64,000 nt of DNA, taken from Myxococcales bacterium (GTDB lineage Bacteria; Myxococcota; Polyangia; Polyangiales; Polyangiaceae). Shown here in pieces: positions 54,449 through 62,857 of this stretch (the first letter of the stretch is position 1; every line of letters begins with the position of its first letter). The position numbers and the translations under genes were made by a program. The stretch spans positions 1 to 64,000 of the forward strand of contig PLXW01000017.1 of assembly GCA_003151595.1 (NCBI GenBank). Direction: 5' to 3'. The notes under the pieces are model-generated. The model was not told the origin of the DNA, ran no database searches, and saw only the letters and a program-made list of their open reading frames with translations.

Positions 54449-55666
54449 TCACAGAAATACGTGGAGCTGGGCCAGCCACGTGGTGACGTTGACGTGGCTC
54501 GACGGCGTGCCGGGCTCCGGCGGCACACCGAGAGACGAGTAGATGCCGTCGAAGCGCACATCCACGTGAGGGAGGAAGAACCAGACCGCCGAGACCCATC
54601 CGTCGAACGACGACGGCTCTCCCGCGTTGCCGCCGTTCATTGCCTCCCCCGTGAGCATCACGTGGAACCCTTGCACCGGCTCATAGTCGGCCTGCGCGAA
54701 CGCCGCGAAGCCGCTGCGGTGTCCGTTCCAGGTGAGCGACTGGTAGATCGAGTCCGCCTCGGCCAGCAGGACCAGCGGCTTGGCGGGCGAATAGCGCGCG
54801 AAGACTCCGTTTGCGAACCGGTAGTCGGTGACGCCGTACACGATGTCGCGCGTGGCGCGCGTGAATAGACTGCTGGCGCCGAGCGCGAGCGTCGTCATCG
54901 GCGCGTATTCGACGTACGTGCTGTATCCGCGCTCACGGAAGTCGTCGGGGCTTATCTGGAAGTTGCCGGCGATGGCCATCACCTCGCCGCGCAGCTTGTC
55001 CTTGGCGAAACTTAGCGTGGCCCCGTACTGCTGGGTCGCGTCGAAGTCGGTGCGCGTGAGCGCGCGCGACCAGAGCGTGTGCTCGATCATCCGGATCCCG
55101 AACGGGAGCGCCATTCGCCCGCCGCGCAGGAGCCACGCCCCTTCGTCGTCGAGCTCCACGCCGAGCCAGTGCTCGCGCGAGATCACGTTGTGATTTGGGT
55201 TCTTCGTGAGCGACGCCGCCAGATCCCCCTCCGGTGCGTAGCCGATGTTCCCGGCAGCGCGAAAGCGCTGCACCTTGATGTCGGCCGTGACGTCCGCGCG
55301 CATCGTGATCAGCTCCTGCTGAAGGGCGGCCCCTTCCACCTGGTTGCTGAAGAACCCTTCGCGGAAGTCCCCGCCGAGCCGCACTTCATCGGGGAGCTGG
55401 GCGACCCCCCACAGGAGCCCGCTCGTCTTGTCCGCCTCACCCGACTCGGAGCTCTCGCCGTACCGCATTCGAAGGAGCAGGTCGCTCTGCGCCCGCCCGT
55501 AGGCCGTCAGAACGCCGGCGCCTCCGGACGGATCGGTGTGACAGGTTCCACACGTCGTGTAGCCGTGGCGGATCATCCACGGGTAGGCCTCCGCGCCCGC
55601 CGCCATGAACACAAGCGCGAGTCCAAGGCCGATCGAAACGACCCAATGGGTGAAGCGAGACGTCAT
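54449..55666 (-). CDS. Haem-domain/beta-barrel outer-membrane protein
   Basis: A 405-residue exported protein. Signal WVVSIGLGLALVFMAAGAEA is followed immediately by a CGTCH haem-c motif at 39-43 (RHGYTTCGTCHTDPSGGAG). The remaining ~350 residues are alternating aromatic/hydrophobic beta strands typical of an outer-membrane barrel (GDFREGFFSNQ, WLGVELDDEGAWLLRGGR, VSAVWFFLPHVDVRFDGIY) and end in a Phe-Leu, the classic barrel terminus. A single chain would thus hold a periplasmic or plug haem and a barrel. Probable role is electron transfer across the outer membrane together with the small cytochrome next to it. Confidence 0.7.
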   Translation of the reverse strand: MTSRFTHWVVSIGLGLALVFMAAGAEAYPWMIRHGYTTCGTCHTDPSGGAGVLTAYGRAQSDLLLRMRYGESSESGEADKTSGLLWGVAQLPDEVRLGGDFREGFFSNQVEGAALQQELITMRADVTADIKVQRFRAAGNIGYAPEGDLAASLTKNPNHNVISREHWLGVELDDEGAWLLRGGRMALPFGIRMIEHTLWSRALTRTDFDATQQYGATLSFAKDKLRGEVMAIAGNFQISPDDFRERGYSTYVEYAPMTTLALGASSLFTRATRDIVYGVTDYRFANGVFARYSPAKPLVLLAEADSIYQSLTWNGHRSGFAAFAQADYEPVQGFHVMLTGEAMNGGNAGEPSSFDGWVSAVWFFLPHVDVRFDGIYSSLGVPPEPGTPSSHVNVTTWLAQLHVFL

Positions 55667-55684
55667 CGGGTCGTTCGAATTTCG

Positions 55685-55704
55685 GTGAGTCAGTGAGTCA
55701 GTGA
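55685..55704. repeat. Short GTGAGTCA tandem repeat
   Basis: Two full copies plus a partial one of GTGAGTCA lie between the YceI gene and the haem-barrel start, on the minus-strand leader. Possible leader structure; role unknown. Confidence 0.35.
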
Positions 55705-55726
55705 GAAGCGAAAACGAAAAACGATG

Positions 55727-56281
55727 TCAGTTCCCGGCGACGTGGAAGCTCGCGGTCACGGTGACGTCGGGCTTGACCGTGACTCCCAGGTACGACGGGA
55801 CGCTGATTCCGAACTCGTCCATCTTCACGCGAAACTTTCCGTTCACCGCGAAGCCGGCGCCGTCCCCCTTCGCGTCGTAGTGAACGGTGACAGGTCGTCC
55901 TTGACCGTGGAGCTTCAACGTCCCCGGCACGTCGGCTTCGGTGGTCGCGCCGGCGGCGGGGAGCTTCAGCGCAGCGCGAGAGACGACGAGCGTCGCCGAC
56001 GGATATTTCGGGACCTCGAGGTATTTCTCCTTCATGTGATGGTCGCGGAGCGCGATTCCAGTGCTCAAATTGGCGAGAGGCACGTCGACGACGATGTTGC
56101 CGTCCGCCTCGGCGACATTCAGGTCGCCCGTCGTCCCCTCGATCTTGAGTCCGGCCGGCCCGGTCGCCTGGAAGCCGACGTGCGCGTCTTTCGGCGCCGA
56201 AATCGCCGCGTACGCGGCGGCGCTGACGCTGCCGAGGCACAAGGAAACCGCCGCGACCCAAACACCTTTTCGTCGGTTCAT
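55727..56281 (-). CDS. YceI-family periplasmic protein
   Basis: A 184-residue exported beta-barrel lipocalin-like protein. Signal VAAVSLCLGSVSAAAYA. The YceI pattern is seen: VDVPLANLSTGIALRDHHMK (the conserved R-x-x-H-x-x), YLEVPKYPSATLVVS, and GKFRVKMDEFGISVPSYLGV with VTVTASFHVAG at the end. YceI proteins bind isoprenoid-like lipids in the periplasm. It is the first gene of a run with the haem-barrel and monohaem genes. Confidence 0.88.
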   Translation of the reverse strand: MNRRKGVWVAAVSLCLGSVSAAAYAAISAPKDAHVGFQATGPAGLKIEGTTGDLNVAEADGNIVVDVPLANLSTGIALRDHHMKEKYLEVPKYPSATLVVSRAALKLPAAGATTEADVPGTLKLHGQGRPVTVHYDAKGDGAGFAVNGKFRVKMDEFGISVPSYLGVTVKPDVTVTASFHVAGN

Positions 56282-56490
56282 GAGAGCTCTCCCATCCGCG
56301 ACGCGATTGTCGCCGCAAGCGGGTCCGGCTTAGTGCTGGTAGGCAAAGAGCGACAGGATCAATTCGGTTACGATTGGGATCCGGCGTGCGCTCTCTCGCG
56401 CGCGCTACATGCACCGTTCCTTTGAGCAACATATGTGCGACGGCGCGACACGGTCGTCGCGTCGCGTGCAGACGGTGCTAAGCGCGGTGC
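56282..56490. promoter_or_regulatory. Divergent intergenic region
   Basis: A 209-bp, slightly AT-richer gap between YceI (minus) and the DUF4397-like lipoprotein (plus). It must hold both promoters. No clear operator or RNA is seen. Confidence 0.35.
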
Positions 56491-57471
56491 GTGAACAGGC
56501 GCGTGAATTCCAGTCGTTCGGGTCTTCTCGCGCTCGTTGCCTTGGGCGCGAGCCTTCTCGGTTGCGCAGGCGACGACACGAACACGCCTCTTCCCGACGC
56601 CGGCACGCCGGTGGACGCAACGACGGGCAGCTCGGATGCGGGTGACGCTTCGGTTCCCGTGACCGTCGCCATCGCCCGCCTCGCGAACTGGTCACCCAAT
56701 GCACCCGCGGTAGACTTCTGCCTCGCGCCGCACGGCACGAGCGCGTTCCGCGGACCGATGCTGGCCGGGCTCGCCGCGTCCGCCGATGCCGGGCTCGACG
56801 GAGGCGCCGCCTCGCTCCCGTTTCCCGCCGTCAGCTCGTATTTCTATCTCCCTCCGGATCACTACGACGCGCGCATCGTCGCCGCCGGCGTCGCCGATTG
56901 CGCGACGGGAATCGGCCCCGACGCGACGGGACTTCCCCTCTTCGCCCGAGACACCTTCGCCACGATCGCGCTCGTGGGCGACGTCCAGGCGGGCGACGGC
57001 GGCTTACGGCTCGTAGGATTCATGGACGACGGTCAGGCCAAGACGCTCGGCGTTCGCTTCATCAACGCCGCGCCGGAGCTCGACTCGGCCGACTTCGGGA
57101 CGGGTAGCCTGGCAACCACCTTCAAGGCGCTGTTCACGAACGTAGGCTTCGGTAAGGCGGGCGCCGCGCCAGCCTCGCCCCCCGACGGATCCGCGCCGAT
57201 CGATTCGAACGGCTATGCGTCGATCAAACCGCTTTCACTCGCGACGCTCAGCGCCCATTCGCACGGCGCCACCGAGGACGCCGTCATCGCCACGGACGTC
57301 ACCGCAGCGAGCGGCGGCGTGGTCACGTTCATTCTCATCGCGCCCGATCCCAACGCGCCCACCGCCGCCGACGCGGGGAGCGCCCCCACGGCGCGGTTCC
57401 TCGAGTGCGTCGACAACGCCGCGACGATCGGCCTCCTGGGAAGCTGCACCGTCCTCGTCCCGGCGCTCTAA
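56491..57471 (+). CDS. DUF4397-like lipoprotein
   Basis: A 326-residue lipoprotein starting at GTG 56491. Signal LLALVALGASLLGC gives lipobox LLGC. After an Asp/Ala-rich linker come two strand-rich units (VTVAIARLANWSPNAPAVDFCL; LGVRFINAAPELDSADFG), each with the ARxxxASPxAPxVD-like pattern of DUF4397. Two C-terminal cysteines (FLECVDN, LGSCTVLVPA) may form a disulfide. Surface lipoprotein of unknown role. Confidence 0.75.
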   Translation: MNRRVNSSRSGLLALVALGASLLGCAGDDTNTPLPDAGTPVDATTGSSDAGDASVPVTVAIARLANWSPNAPAVDFCLAPHGTSAFRGPMLAGLAASADAGLDGGAASLPFPAVSSYFYLPPDHYDARIVAAGVADCATGIGPDATGLPLFARDTFATIALVGDVQAGDGGLRLVGFMDDGQAKTLGVRFINAAPELDSADFGTGSLATTFKALFTNVGFGKAGAAPASPPDGSAPIDSNGYASIKPLSLATLSAHSHGATEDAVIATDVTAASGGVVTFILIAPDPNAPTAADAGSAPTARFLECVDNAATIGLLGSCTVLVPAL

Positions 57472-58050
57472 GGGCTGTCCAGCTGTTCCACGACGGTAGC
57501 CGTGGGCGGGGGCCGGGCTCCGGCGGCCGTGGGTTGGCAGGCGGGCCGGCCGCCGGAGCACGGCCCCCCGACCGCGGCGGCCAGCCCACGCCTGCCTCAC
57601 CACCTCCTCACCCGCTCATAGACAGTTAGTGACGAGACGCGCTGACTGACGAAGCCCCCGGTCGATTTCTGACTTGGCCACCTCGGTGGGCGTCGATCTC
57701 ACGCGCCAGCGACGACGGTCACGTGCCCGTGGGGGCGCGGATGCCGCGTGCAGGGGCGACGCCAGGGACGACGTGGGGAAGCGACTGCCCGACTCGGGGG
57801 GCGCGATCCCAGGAGCGTGGGGCGACCTCGGGGTGCCGGAGGGGGAGCGAGACGATCGACGTGGGGAGCCGGAGAGTGCGACGTAGGGAGGCGATCACCC
57901 GGTCGAGGGCGTGGAGCCGAGCGACGTGGGGAGGCGATCACCCGGTCGAGGGGCGCAGAGCCAAGCGACGTGGGGAGGCGATCACCCGGTCGAGGGGCGT
58001 GGACCCTGGCGACGTGGGGTGGCGATCACCCGGCCGAGGGGGCGCTTCGC
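57472..58050. other. Gene-poor region with hairpin and tandem repeats
   Basis: A 579-bp non-coding stretch between the DUF4397-like gene and the convergent porin gene. It contains the hairpin at 57501-57590 and the 43-44-bp tandem array at 57878-58052, listed separately, with poorly preserved similar segments between. Frames through it encode only low-complexity Arg/Gly repeats. Confidence 0.6.
57501..57590. terminator. Long GC-rich hairpin (possible bidirectional terminator)
   Basis: Outer arms CGTGGGC (57501-57507) and GCCCACG (57584-57590) plus the perfect 12-bp inverted repeat CTCCGGCGGCCG (57518-57529) / CGGCCGCCGGAG (57547-57558). It is 30 bp after the lipoprotein stop and lies between convergent genes, a plausible terminator, but without U-tracts. 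Confidence 0.5.
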
Positions 58051-58052
58051 TC
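57878..58052. repeat. Four-copy 43-44-bp tandem array
   Basis: Copies at 57878-57920, 57921-57964, 57965-58008 and 58009-58052, sharing GCGACGTGGGGAGGCGATCA and then CCCGGTCGAGGGGCG. The array runs right up to the stop codon of the convergent porin gene. Less similar segments appear upstream (around 57770 and 57856), perhaps decayed copies. Confidence 0.85.
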
Positions 58053-59688
58053 AGAACAGGAACATCCCCGCGCCTTGCACGCGGACGTCCTTCGCCAGCG
58101 TCCCGTCGACGTAGTGATCGAAATACCGCGCGTACTCGATCCCCACGCGCACGCCACGCGTCACGTCGGCGAAGAGCGACCCGTCGACGAAGTCCATCGA
58201 CTTACGCACCGACGCGCTCGACGTGAAATGGAACGCGTTGGGGTTGGGGGCGACGTTCCCGAAGCTCTGCGTGAAGTCGGCGATGTTGCCCGATTGCATG
58301 TGCGAGTAGTTCACCGCCAGGAAGACTCGGCCGTTCGTGAACGGGAAGTAGTACTGGAGCCCCATCAGGTACGAGGTCCAGTTGATGGCGTGAAGGTTTC
58401 CCTTGGCGTCGAACATGACGAGCCCGTTGTCGATGTTCTGCGGGTAGGTCGGCGCAGGGTTGATGTTCGTGGTGTTGGGTAGGTAGGGGAACTGAAGGCC
58501 GCCGGTGAGGCCGGTGTAGAGATCGGCGATCCCGTTGCCGCTCACGACCTCGCCGTGAATGGAGAGCGCGTTGTCGCGGTGCTCGCGGGTCGCGGGGATG
58601 ATCGGGATGAACCCGTCGACCGCGAACGAGAACATCCCGCGATCGACCTGGTCCTTCGGCTGAAGGCTCATCTCGGGGAGCGTGACGTCCCGAAAATTCC
58701 CGGTGATGGCGATGCTCATCGGCTGCACGCCCGTGCCCGACGCGCCGTTGGTCATGATGCCGGTCCACGGATTCACGGCGATCCGCAAGCCCGCTTCCCC
58801 CTGCGGGAGCGCCGAGTCGCGCTGCGGCGGTCGGAGCGCGGCGACCGCGAGCTCGACGGTTATGGGCTTGGTCTCGATCCGCTTCGACACGCGAATCTGC
58901 ATGTCGCGCGCGTAAAGCTCACCGGCGAGCCCCTGCGCTTGCACGGAGGCCGGGTGATAGAGGTTCTGCCAACCAAAGAGGTGCCAGTACTGCCCGGCGA
59001 GTACATCGACGATCGGCGTCTCGACGCGCAAGTACGCATGCCGCACGCGCGGGACCGACGAGTCGTAGACCTGCTGCTCGGTGGCGTTCGACGCGATCTG
59101 TCCGAAGAGATCCATCTCGATGAGCCCACTGGCGCGAACGCCGCTGCTCGTCTCGGGCGCGCGCATGAGAAGACCGAAGCGCGTGTCATGGATGCTGAAC
59201 TGCGCGCGCGGGTGATCGCCCGCGTACGTGATCTGCGGCGCGGGCGGCGGAGGGATGGGCGAGCCGCCCGGACGCTGCACCTGCGCGTTGCCCGCGAGAT
59301 CGCCGAAGCTCTCGCTCGAGTCCCACGCGAAGTCCCCCTTGATCATCCCGTAGAGCGTCGTCGAGAACTTCCCGAGCACGAACGTCGGCGCGTCGCTTGC
59401 CACCGCGCTCCCGATGCTCTCGTTGAGATCGTGAATCGCCGAGTCGTATTCGGCCGCAGTGATCGTCCCGCGGTCGCGCAGAATCTTCAGCGTCGCCAGG
59501 TCGAGATGCGAATCGCTCGCAGCGGCCGGCGGCGGCTGCGCATAGACGGGATTCGCCGGTGACGACGGGGGCGGCGACGCTGCGAGAGGGGGCGGGGTCG
59601 CGGTCTGCGCGAGCGCGTTGGAAGCGACGAGGAGCGACGTGAGAGAAGCGGACGCGACGAGCGACGCGGAGATGGAGAACAGGCGCAT
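58051..59688 (-). CDS. Porin-like outer-membrane protein
   Basis: A 545-residue exported protein. Signal SLVASASLTSLLVASNALAQ, a Pro-rich segment, a SHOCT-like LKILRDRGTITAAEYDSAIH and then a barrel of about 430 residues with repeated aromatic strand ends (KFSTTLYGMIKGDFAW, HAYLRVETPIVDVLAGQYW, SYLMGLQYYFPFTNGRVFLA) and a terminal Phe (GAGMFLF). The pattern is like DcaP/porin-type trimeric pores. Substrate unknown. It is transcribed toward the tandem repeat array. Confidence 0.8.
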   Translation of the reverse strand: MRLFSISASLVASASLTSLLVASNALAQTATPPPLAASPPPSSPANPVYAQPPPAAASDSHLDLATLKILRDRGTITAAEYDSAIHDLNESIGSAVASDAPTFVLGKFSTTLYGMIKGDFAWDSSESFGDLAGNAQVQRPGGSPIPPPPAPQITYAGDHPRAQFSIHDTRFGLLMRAPETSSGVRASGLIEMDLFGQIASNATEQQVYDSSVPRVRHAYLRVETPIVDVLAGQYWHLFGWQNLYHPASVQAQGLAGELYARDMQIRVSKRIETKPITVELAVAALRPPQRDSALPQGEAGLRIAVNPWTGIMTNGASGTGVQPMSIAITGNFRDVTLPEMSLQPKDQVDRGMFSFAVDGFIPIIPATREHRDNALSIHGEVVSGNGIADLYTGLTGGLQFPYLPNTTNINPAPTYPQNIDNGLVMFDAKGNLHAINWTSYLMGLQYYFPFTNGRVFLAVNYSHMQSGNIADFTQSFGNVAPNPNAFHFTSSASVRKSMDFVDGSLFADVTRGVRVGIEYARYFDHYVDGTLAKDVRVQGAGMFLF

Positions 59689-59752
59689 TCGGGAGCTCCA
59701 ACGGCTACGAGAAGTGGCTAACTGCGTTAGGCGCGTTAGGCGCAGCGAACGA

Positions 59753-61303
59753 TCACTGGCCGAATTTCAGCGTGTCGATCACGTCATCGCCGGCGACGCC
59801 ACCGCCGCCGGCCTTCATGCCGTATCCAGTGAGCGTCATCGTCGTTCCTTGCAGCGTGAGGAGCACGTAGCACCCCACGTACCCCTTCGTGCTCAAGCTT
59901 CCGATCGGCGTCGGAGCACCGTCGCGGTAGTTCGAGGGATAGGTCCCTACCGCGTAGGGCTCTGCGCCCGCTCCGGCGTTGATGACATACGTAGTCCCTT
60001 GAGACGTGCTCGATTTCACGACGGGCGCGGCGGTCGGCGGAGTGCCGGCGTTGAGCGGGAAGGTTCGCTCGTACTCGTGGTCGTGTCCGTTCATCGACAG
60101 ATCGACGTGGTACTTGTCGAAGAGCGGCGCCAGCGACGCGCGCGTCTGGATGACGTCCGAGTCGACGGCGTGGTTCGATGTCGAGAACATCCCGCGGTGG
60201 CTGATGGCCACGATGAACGGGTGGGCCGTGCGGTCCTTGTTCGCCGCCGCCAGGTCGGAGTCGACCCAGCTCAGGATCGCGGCGGCGTCGGGGCTCGAGG
60301 GGGCCTCGGCGATCTGCTGATCGTCGATCAAGATGAAGTGCGTGTTGCCCACGTCGAACGACGCGAACTGTTTCGCGTAGTCGCCGCCGCCCGGGATCGG
60401 GAAGTTCGCGAAGAACTGCGACGTGTCCTGCTCGTGGTTGCCCGCGATGGGCACCATGATGAACTGGCCGAGCGTGAGGAACTTCGTGGCGTCGCTCGGG
60501 TCGTGCCAGATCGACGTGAGCCACGTGGTGTAGAGCGACTCCTGCTGGCCGATGTCGACGATGTCGCCGCTCACCAGCAGCAAGCTCGGCGCCGCGTCGC
60601 GCATGCGCTCGTGAACGAGCTGCCACGTCGAGACCTGATCGCGCGCGTCGCCGAAGACGCCCACGACGATCTTGCCGGTCGCAGGCACCGTGGTGAACGA
60701 CTGCGTCGCGCTCCAGATCTCGCTCCCCGCCGCGCCGCCGCCGACCTGGTAGTAGTAGGTCGTCGCCGGCTTCAGTCCGCAGACGTCGACCTCGTGAATG
60801 TACGCCGGCGGCTCGTTCGCGCCGAAGGCCTGATCGGGCGGCGGTGACGTGTAAACGTAGCCGGTGTGCACGTCGGTCATCGTCGTCGGGCTCGTGCCGA
60901 TGTGGAGGCGCGCGTTCGTGTTCGGCGCCGTCGTGATCCACGAGAACGCGGCCGTCGTCGTGGCGTCGGCGTACCCCGCGCCCCCCTTCGTCGTGCTTCC
61001 CGAGAGCCCGATGCGAACGAGCTGCGGCGCGGCATCGGCGGCAGCTCCCGCCGGAGCGGTCTGCGTATCGAGCGCGTAGTCGGTGAAGGGGCGCGTCGTC
61101 GACGGCGTGAAGCTGTAGGCGCAGCCGGCGGGCGTGAACGGGAACGGAGCCCCGCTGTCCCCCGTCGCGGTGGAGGTCGACGTCGGCGAGGGATTCACTC
61201 CATACGGATGTGGCGCGATGCCGTTGCCGCAGTGCGCAGCCGCGATCGAGGCTGCAGCGAAGAGCGAAAATCCGGCGAGCTGCGTCGCGAACCGGGGCTT
61301 CAT
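59753..61303 (-). CDS. Purple-acid-phosphatase-like metallophosphoesterase lipoprotein
   Basis: About 516 residues (ATG 61303; ATG 61321 possible). Signal FSLFAAASIAAAHC with lipobox AAHC. A Fn3-like domain (about 90-210, ending TYYYQVGGGAAGSEIWSA) precedes the calcineurin-like domain with the metal motifs VVGVFGDARD, LLVSGDIVD, VPIAGNHEQD, FIVAISHRGMF and SMNGHDHEYER. This matches bacterial purple acid phosphatases, which free phosphate outside the membrane. A nearby PstS-like protein makes phosphate scavenging a possible link. Confidence 0.85.
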   Translation of the reverse strand: MKPRFATQLAGFSLFAAASIAAAHCGNGIAPHPYGVNPSPTSTSTATGDSGAPFPFTPAGCAYSFTPSTTRPFTDYALDTQTAPAGAAADAAPQLVRIGLSGSTTKGGAGYADATTTAAFSWITTAPNTNARLHIGTSPTTMTDVHTGYVYTSPPPDQAFGANEPPAYIHEVDVCGLKPATTYYYQVGGGAAGSEIWSATQSFTTVPATGKIVVGVFGDARDQVSTWQLVHERMRDAAPSLLLVSGDIVDIGQQESLYTTWLTSIWHDPSDATKFLTLGQFIMVPIAGNHEQDTSQFFANFPIPGGGDYAKQFASFDVGNTHFILIDDQQIAEAPSSPDAAAILSWVDSDLAAANKDRTAHPFIVAISHRGMFSTSNHAVDSDVIQTRASLAPLFDKYHVDLSMNGHDHEYERTFPLNAGTPPTAAPVVKSSTSQGTTYVINAGAGAEPYAVGTYPSNYRDGAPTPIGSLSTKGYVGCYVLLTLQGTTMTLTGYGMKAGGGGVAGDDVIDTLKFGQ

Positions 61304-61396
61304 CGCGGGAGAGAATGGCACAAGCCGCGCGAAGGCGCGAGACGTGACGCGTCGGGCCTTGCATGCGCGGCCAGGAGTGGGATCTTGGGCGCCGCC

Positions 61397-62845
61397 ATGG
61401 ACTACGAACGGACGATTCGGGAGGGGACGGCAGAGTCCACGCGCGTGCCGGCGCCGAGCGAGCTCGCGCTGTGCACGGCGCTCGAGCAGGCCGCGTTGAT
61501 CCGGAAGCGCGCGGTGAGCGCCGAAGAGATCACGCGCAGCTCGCTGGCCACGATCGCGCGGCTCAATCCGCTGGTGAGCGCGTTCGTCGACGTCCTCGGC
61601 GAGAGCGCCATCCGCGAAGCGCGCGCCGTCGATCGTCGCGCCAACACCCGCAACGCCAAGCTCCCGCCGTTCGCCGGCGTGCCCATCGGCATCAAGGACC
61701 TGAACCTCGCGCGCGGCTCGTTCACCCGCTTCGGCTCACGGGCCTTCGAGCGTCTCTTCACGCCGTTTGACGACGCCACGACCGCGCGCTTGCGACGCGC
61801 GGGGTTCGTCATCGTCGGCAAGACCGCGACGAGCGAGCTGGGCGCGCTCCCCGTCACCGAGCCCGACATCCACGCGCCGACGCGCAACCCGTGGGACCTC
61901 GGCGTGACCGCCGGCGGGTCGAGCGGCGGCGCGGGCGCAGCGGTCGCCTCGGGAATGATCCCGATCGCACAAGGGAGCGACGCCGGCGGATCGATCCGGA
62001 TCCCGTCCGCGTTCTGCCACCTCTTCGGCCTCAAGCCGTCGCGCGGTCGCGTCGAGAACTCGTACGGCCGCGAAGACGGATCGATCCTCTACACCTGCGG
62101 CCCCGTCGCGCAGTCGGTCGACGACGCCGCAGCGATGCTCGACGTCCTCGCCGGCGTGACGGTCGGCAAGCCTCACTGGGCGCCGCTCCCGCCCGAGTCG
62201 TTCCTGGAGCTCGCGCGAAGGCGTCCGCGCCGCCTTCGCATTCGCTTCACGACCCGGAGCCCGCTCGTCGAGACCGACGCCGACGCCGCCGCAGCCGTCG
62301 TTCGCGTGGCGAAGCTGCTCGGTGAGCTGGGGCACGACGTGGAAGAAGGAGCGCCGCTCGACGGATCGATCGACGAGTTCCTCCCCGTGTGGCAGCGCCT
62401 CGCGGCCGAGTGCCCGGTGCACGATTGGAGCAAGACCCAGCCGCTCACGCAGTGGCTCGGCGAGGCGGGGCGGAACGTGAAGCGCGAAGACGTGGCGCGA
62501 AAGCTGGCGAAGCTGTCGCGCGAAGTGCTGGCGTGGTTCGGCGAGGTCGATGCGTGGGTGACGCCGACCGTTGCCTCGCGCGCGCCGGACATCGGCGCGT
62601 GGAAGGGGCTCGCGCCGCGCGAGATGTTCGAAGAGGCCGCGAAGCTGGGCGTGTTCACCGCGCCGTTCAACGTCTCCGGACAACCGGCGGCGACGTTGCC
62701 GGCGGCGCTTTCGGAAGACGGATTGCCCATCGGCGTGCAGATCGCCGGGCGTCCGCTGGGTGACGGGACCGTGCTCTCGCTCTGCGCGCAGCTCGAAGAA
62801 GCGATGCCGTGGCGCGATCGCCGCGCGCCGCCGATCCCGGGGTGA
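61397..62845 (+). CDS. Amidase signature family enzyme (2)
   Basis: A 482-residue amidase of normal length. Catalytic K100 in IGIKDLN, the Ser-rich GGSSGGAGAAVASGM, and nucleophile S199 in GSDAGGSIRIPSA are intact. The substrate is unknown; similarity to the amidase at 7950 is general family similarity. ATG 61397 is preferred over a longer frame overlapping the divergent phosphatase. It ends 12 bp before the GpsA-like gene. Confidence 0.9.
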   Translation: MDYERTIREGTAESTRVPAPSELALCTALEQAALIRKRAVSAEEITRSSLATIARLNPLVSAFVDVLGESAIREARAVDRRANTRNAKLPPFAGVPIGIKDLNLARGSFTRFGSRAFERLFTPFDDATTARLRRAGFVIVGKTATSELGALPVTEPDIHAPTRNPWDLGVTAGGSSGGAGAAVASGMIPIAQGSDAGGSIRIPSAFCHLFGLKPSRGRVENSYGREDGSILYTCGPVAQSVDDAAAMLDVLAGVTVGKPHWAPLPPESFLELARRRPRRLRIRFTTRSPLVETDADAAAAVVRVAKLLGELGHDVEEGAPLDGSIDEFLPVWQRLAAECPVHDWSKTQPLTQWLGEAGRNVKREDVARKLAKLSREVLAWFGEVDAWVTPTVASRAPDIGAWKGLAPREMFEEAAKLGVFTAPFNVSGQPAATLPAALSEDGLPIGVQIAGRPLGDGTVLSLCAQLEEAMPWRDRRAPPIPG

Positions 62846-62857
62846 TATCCACGAAAG

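Noticed and set aside
57748..58482. Reading frame through the 44-bp repeats
   Set aside because: Product is a Gly/Arg-rich repeat artefact that runs into the porin's antisense.
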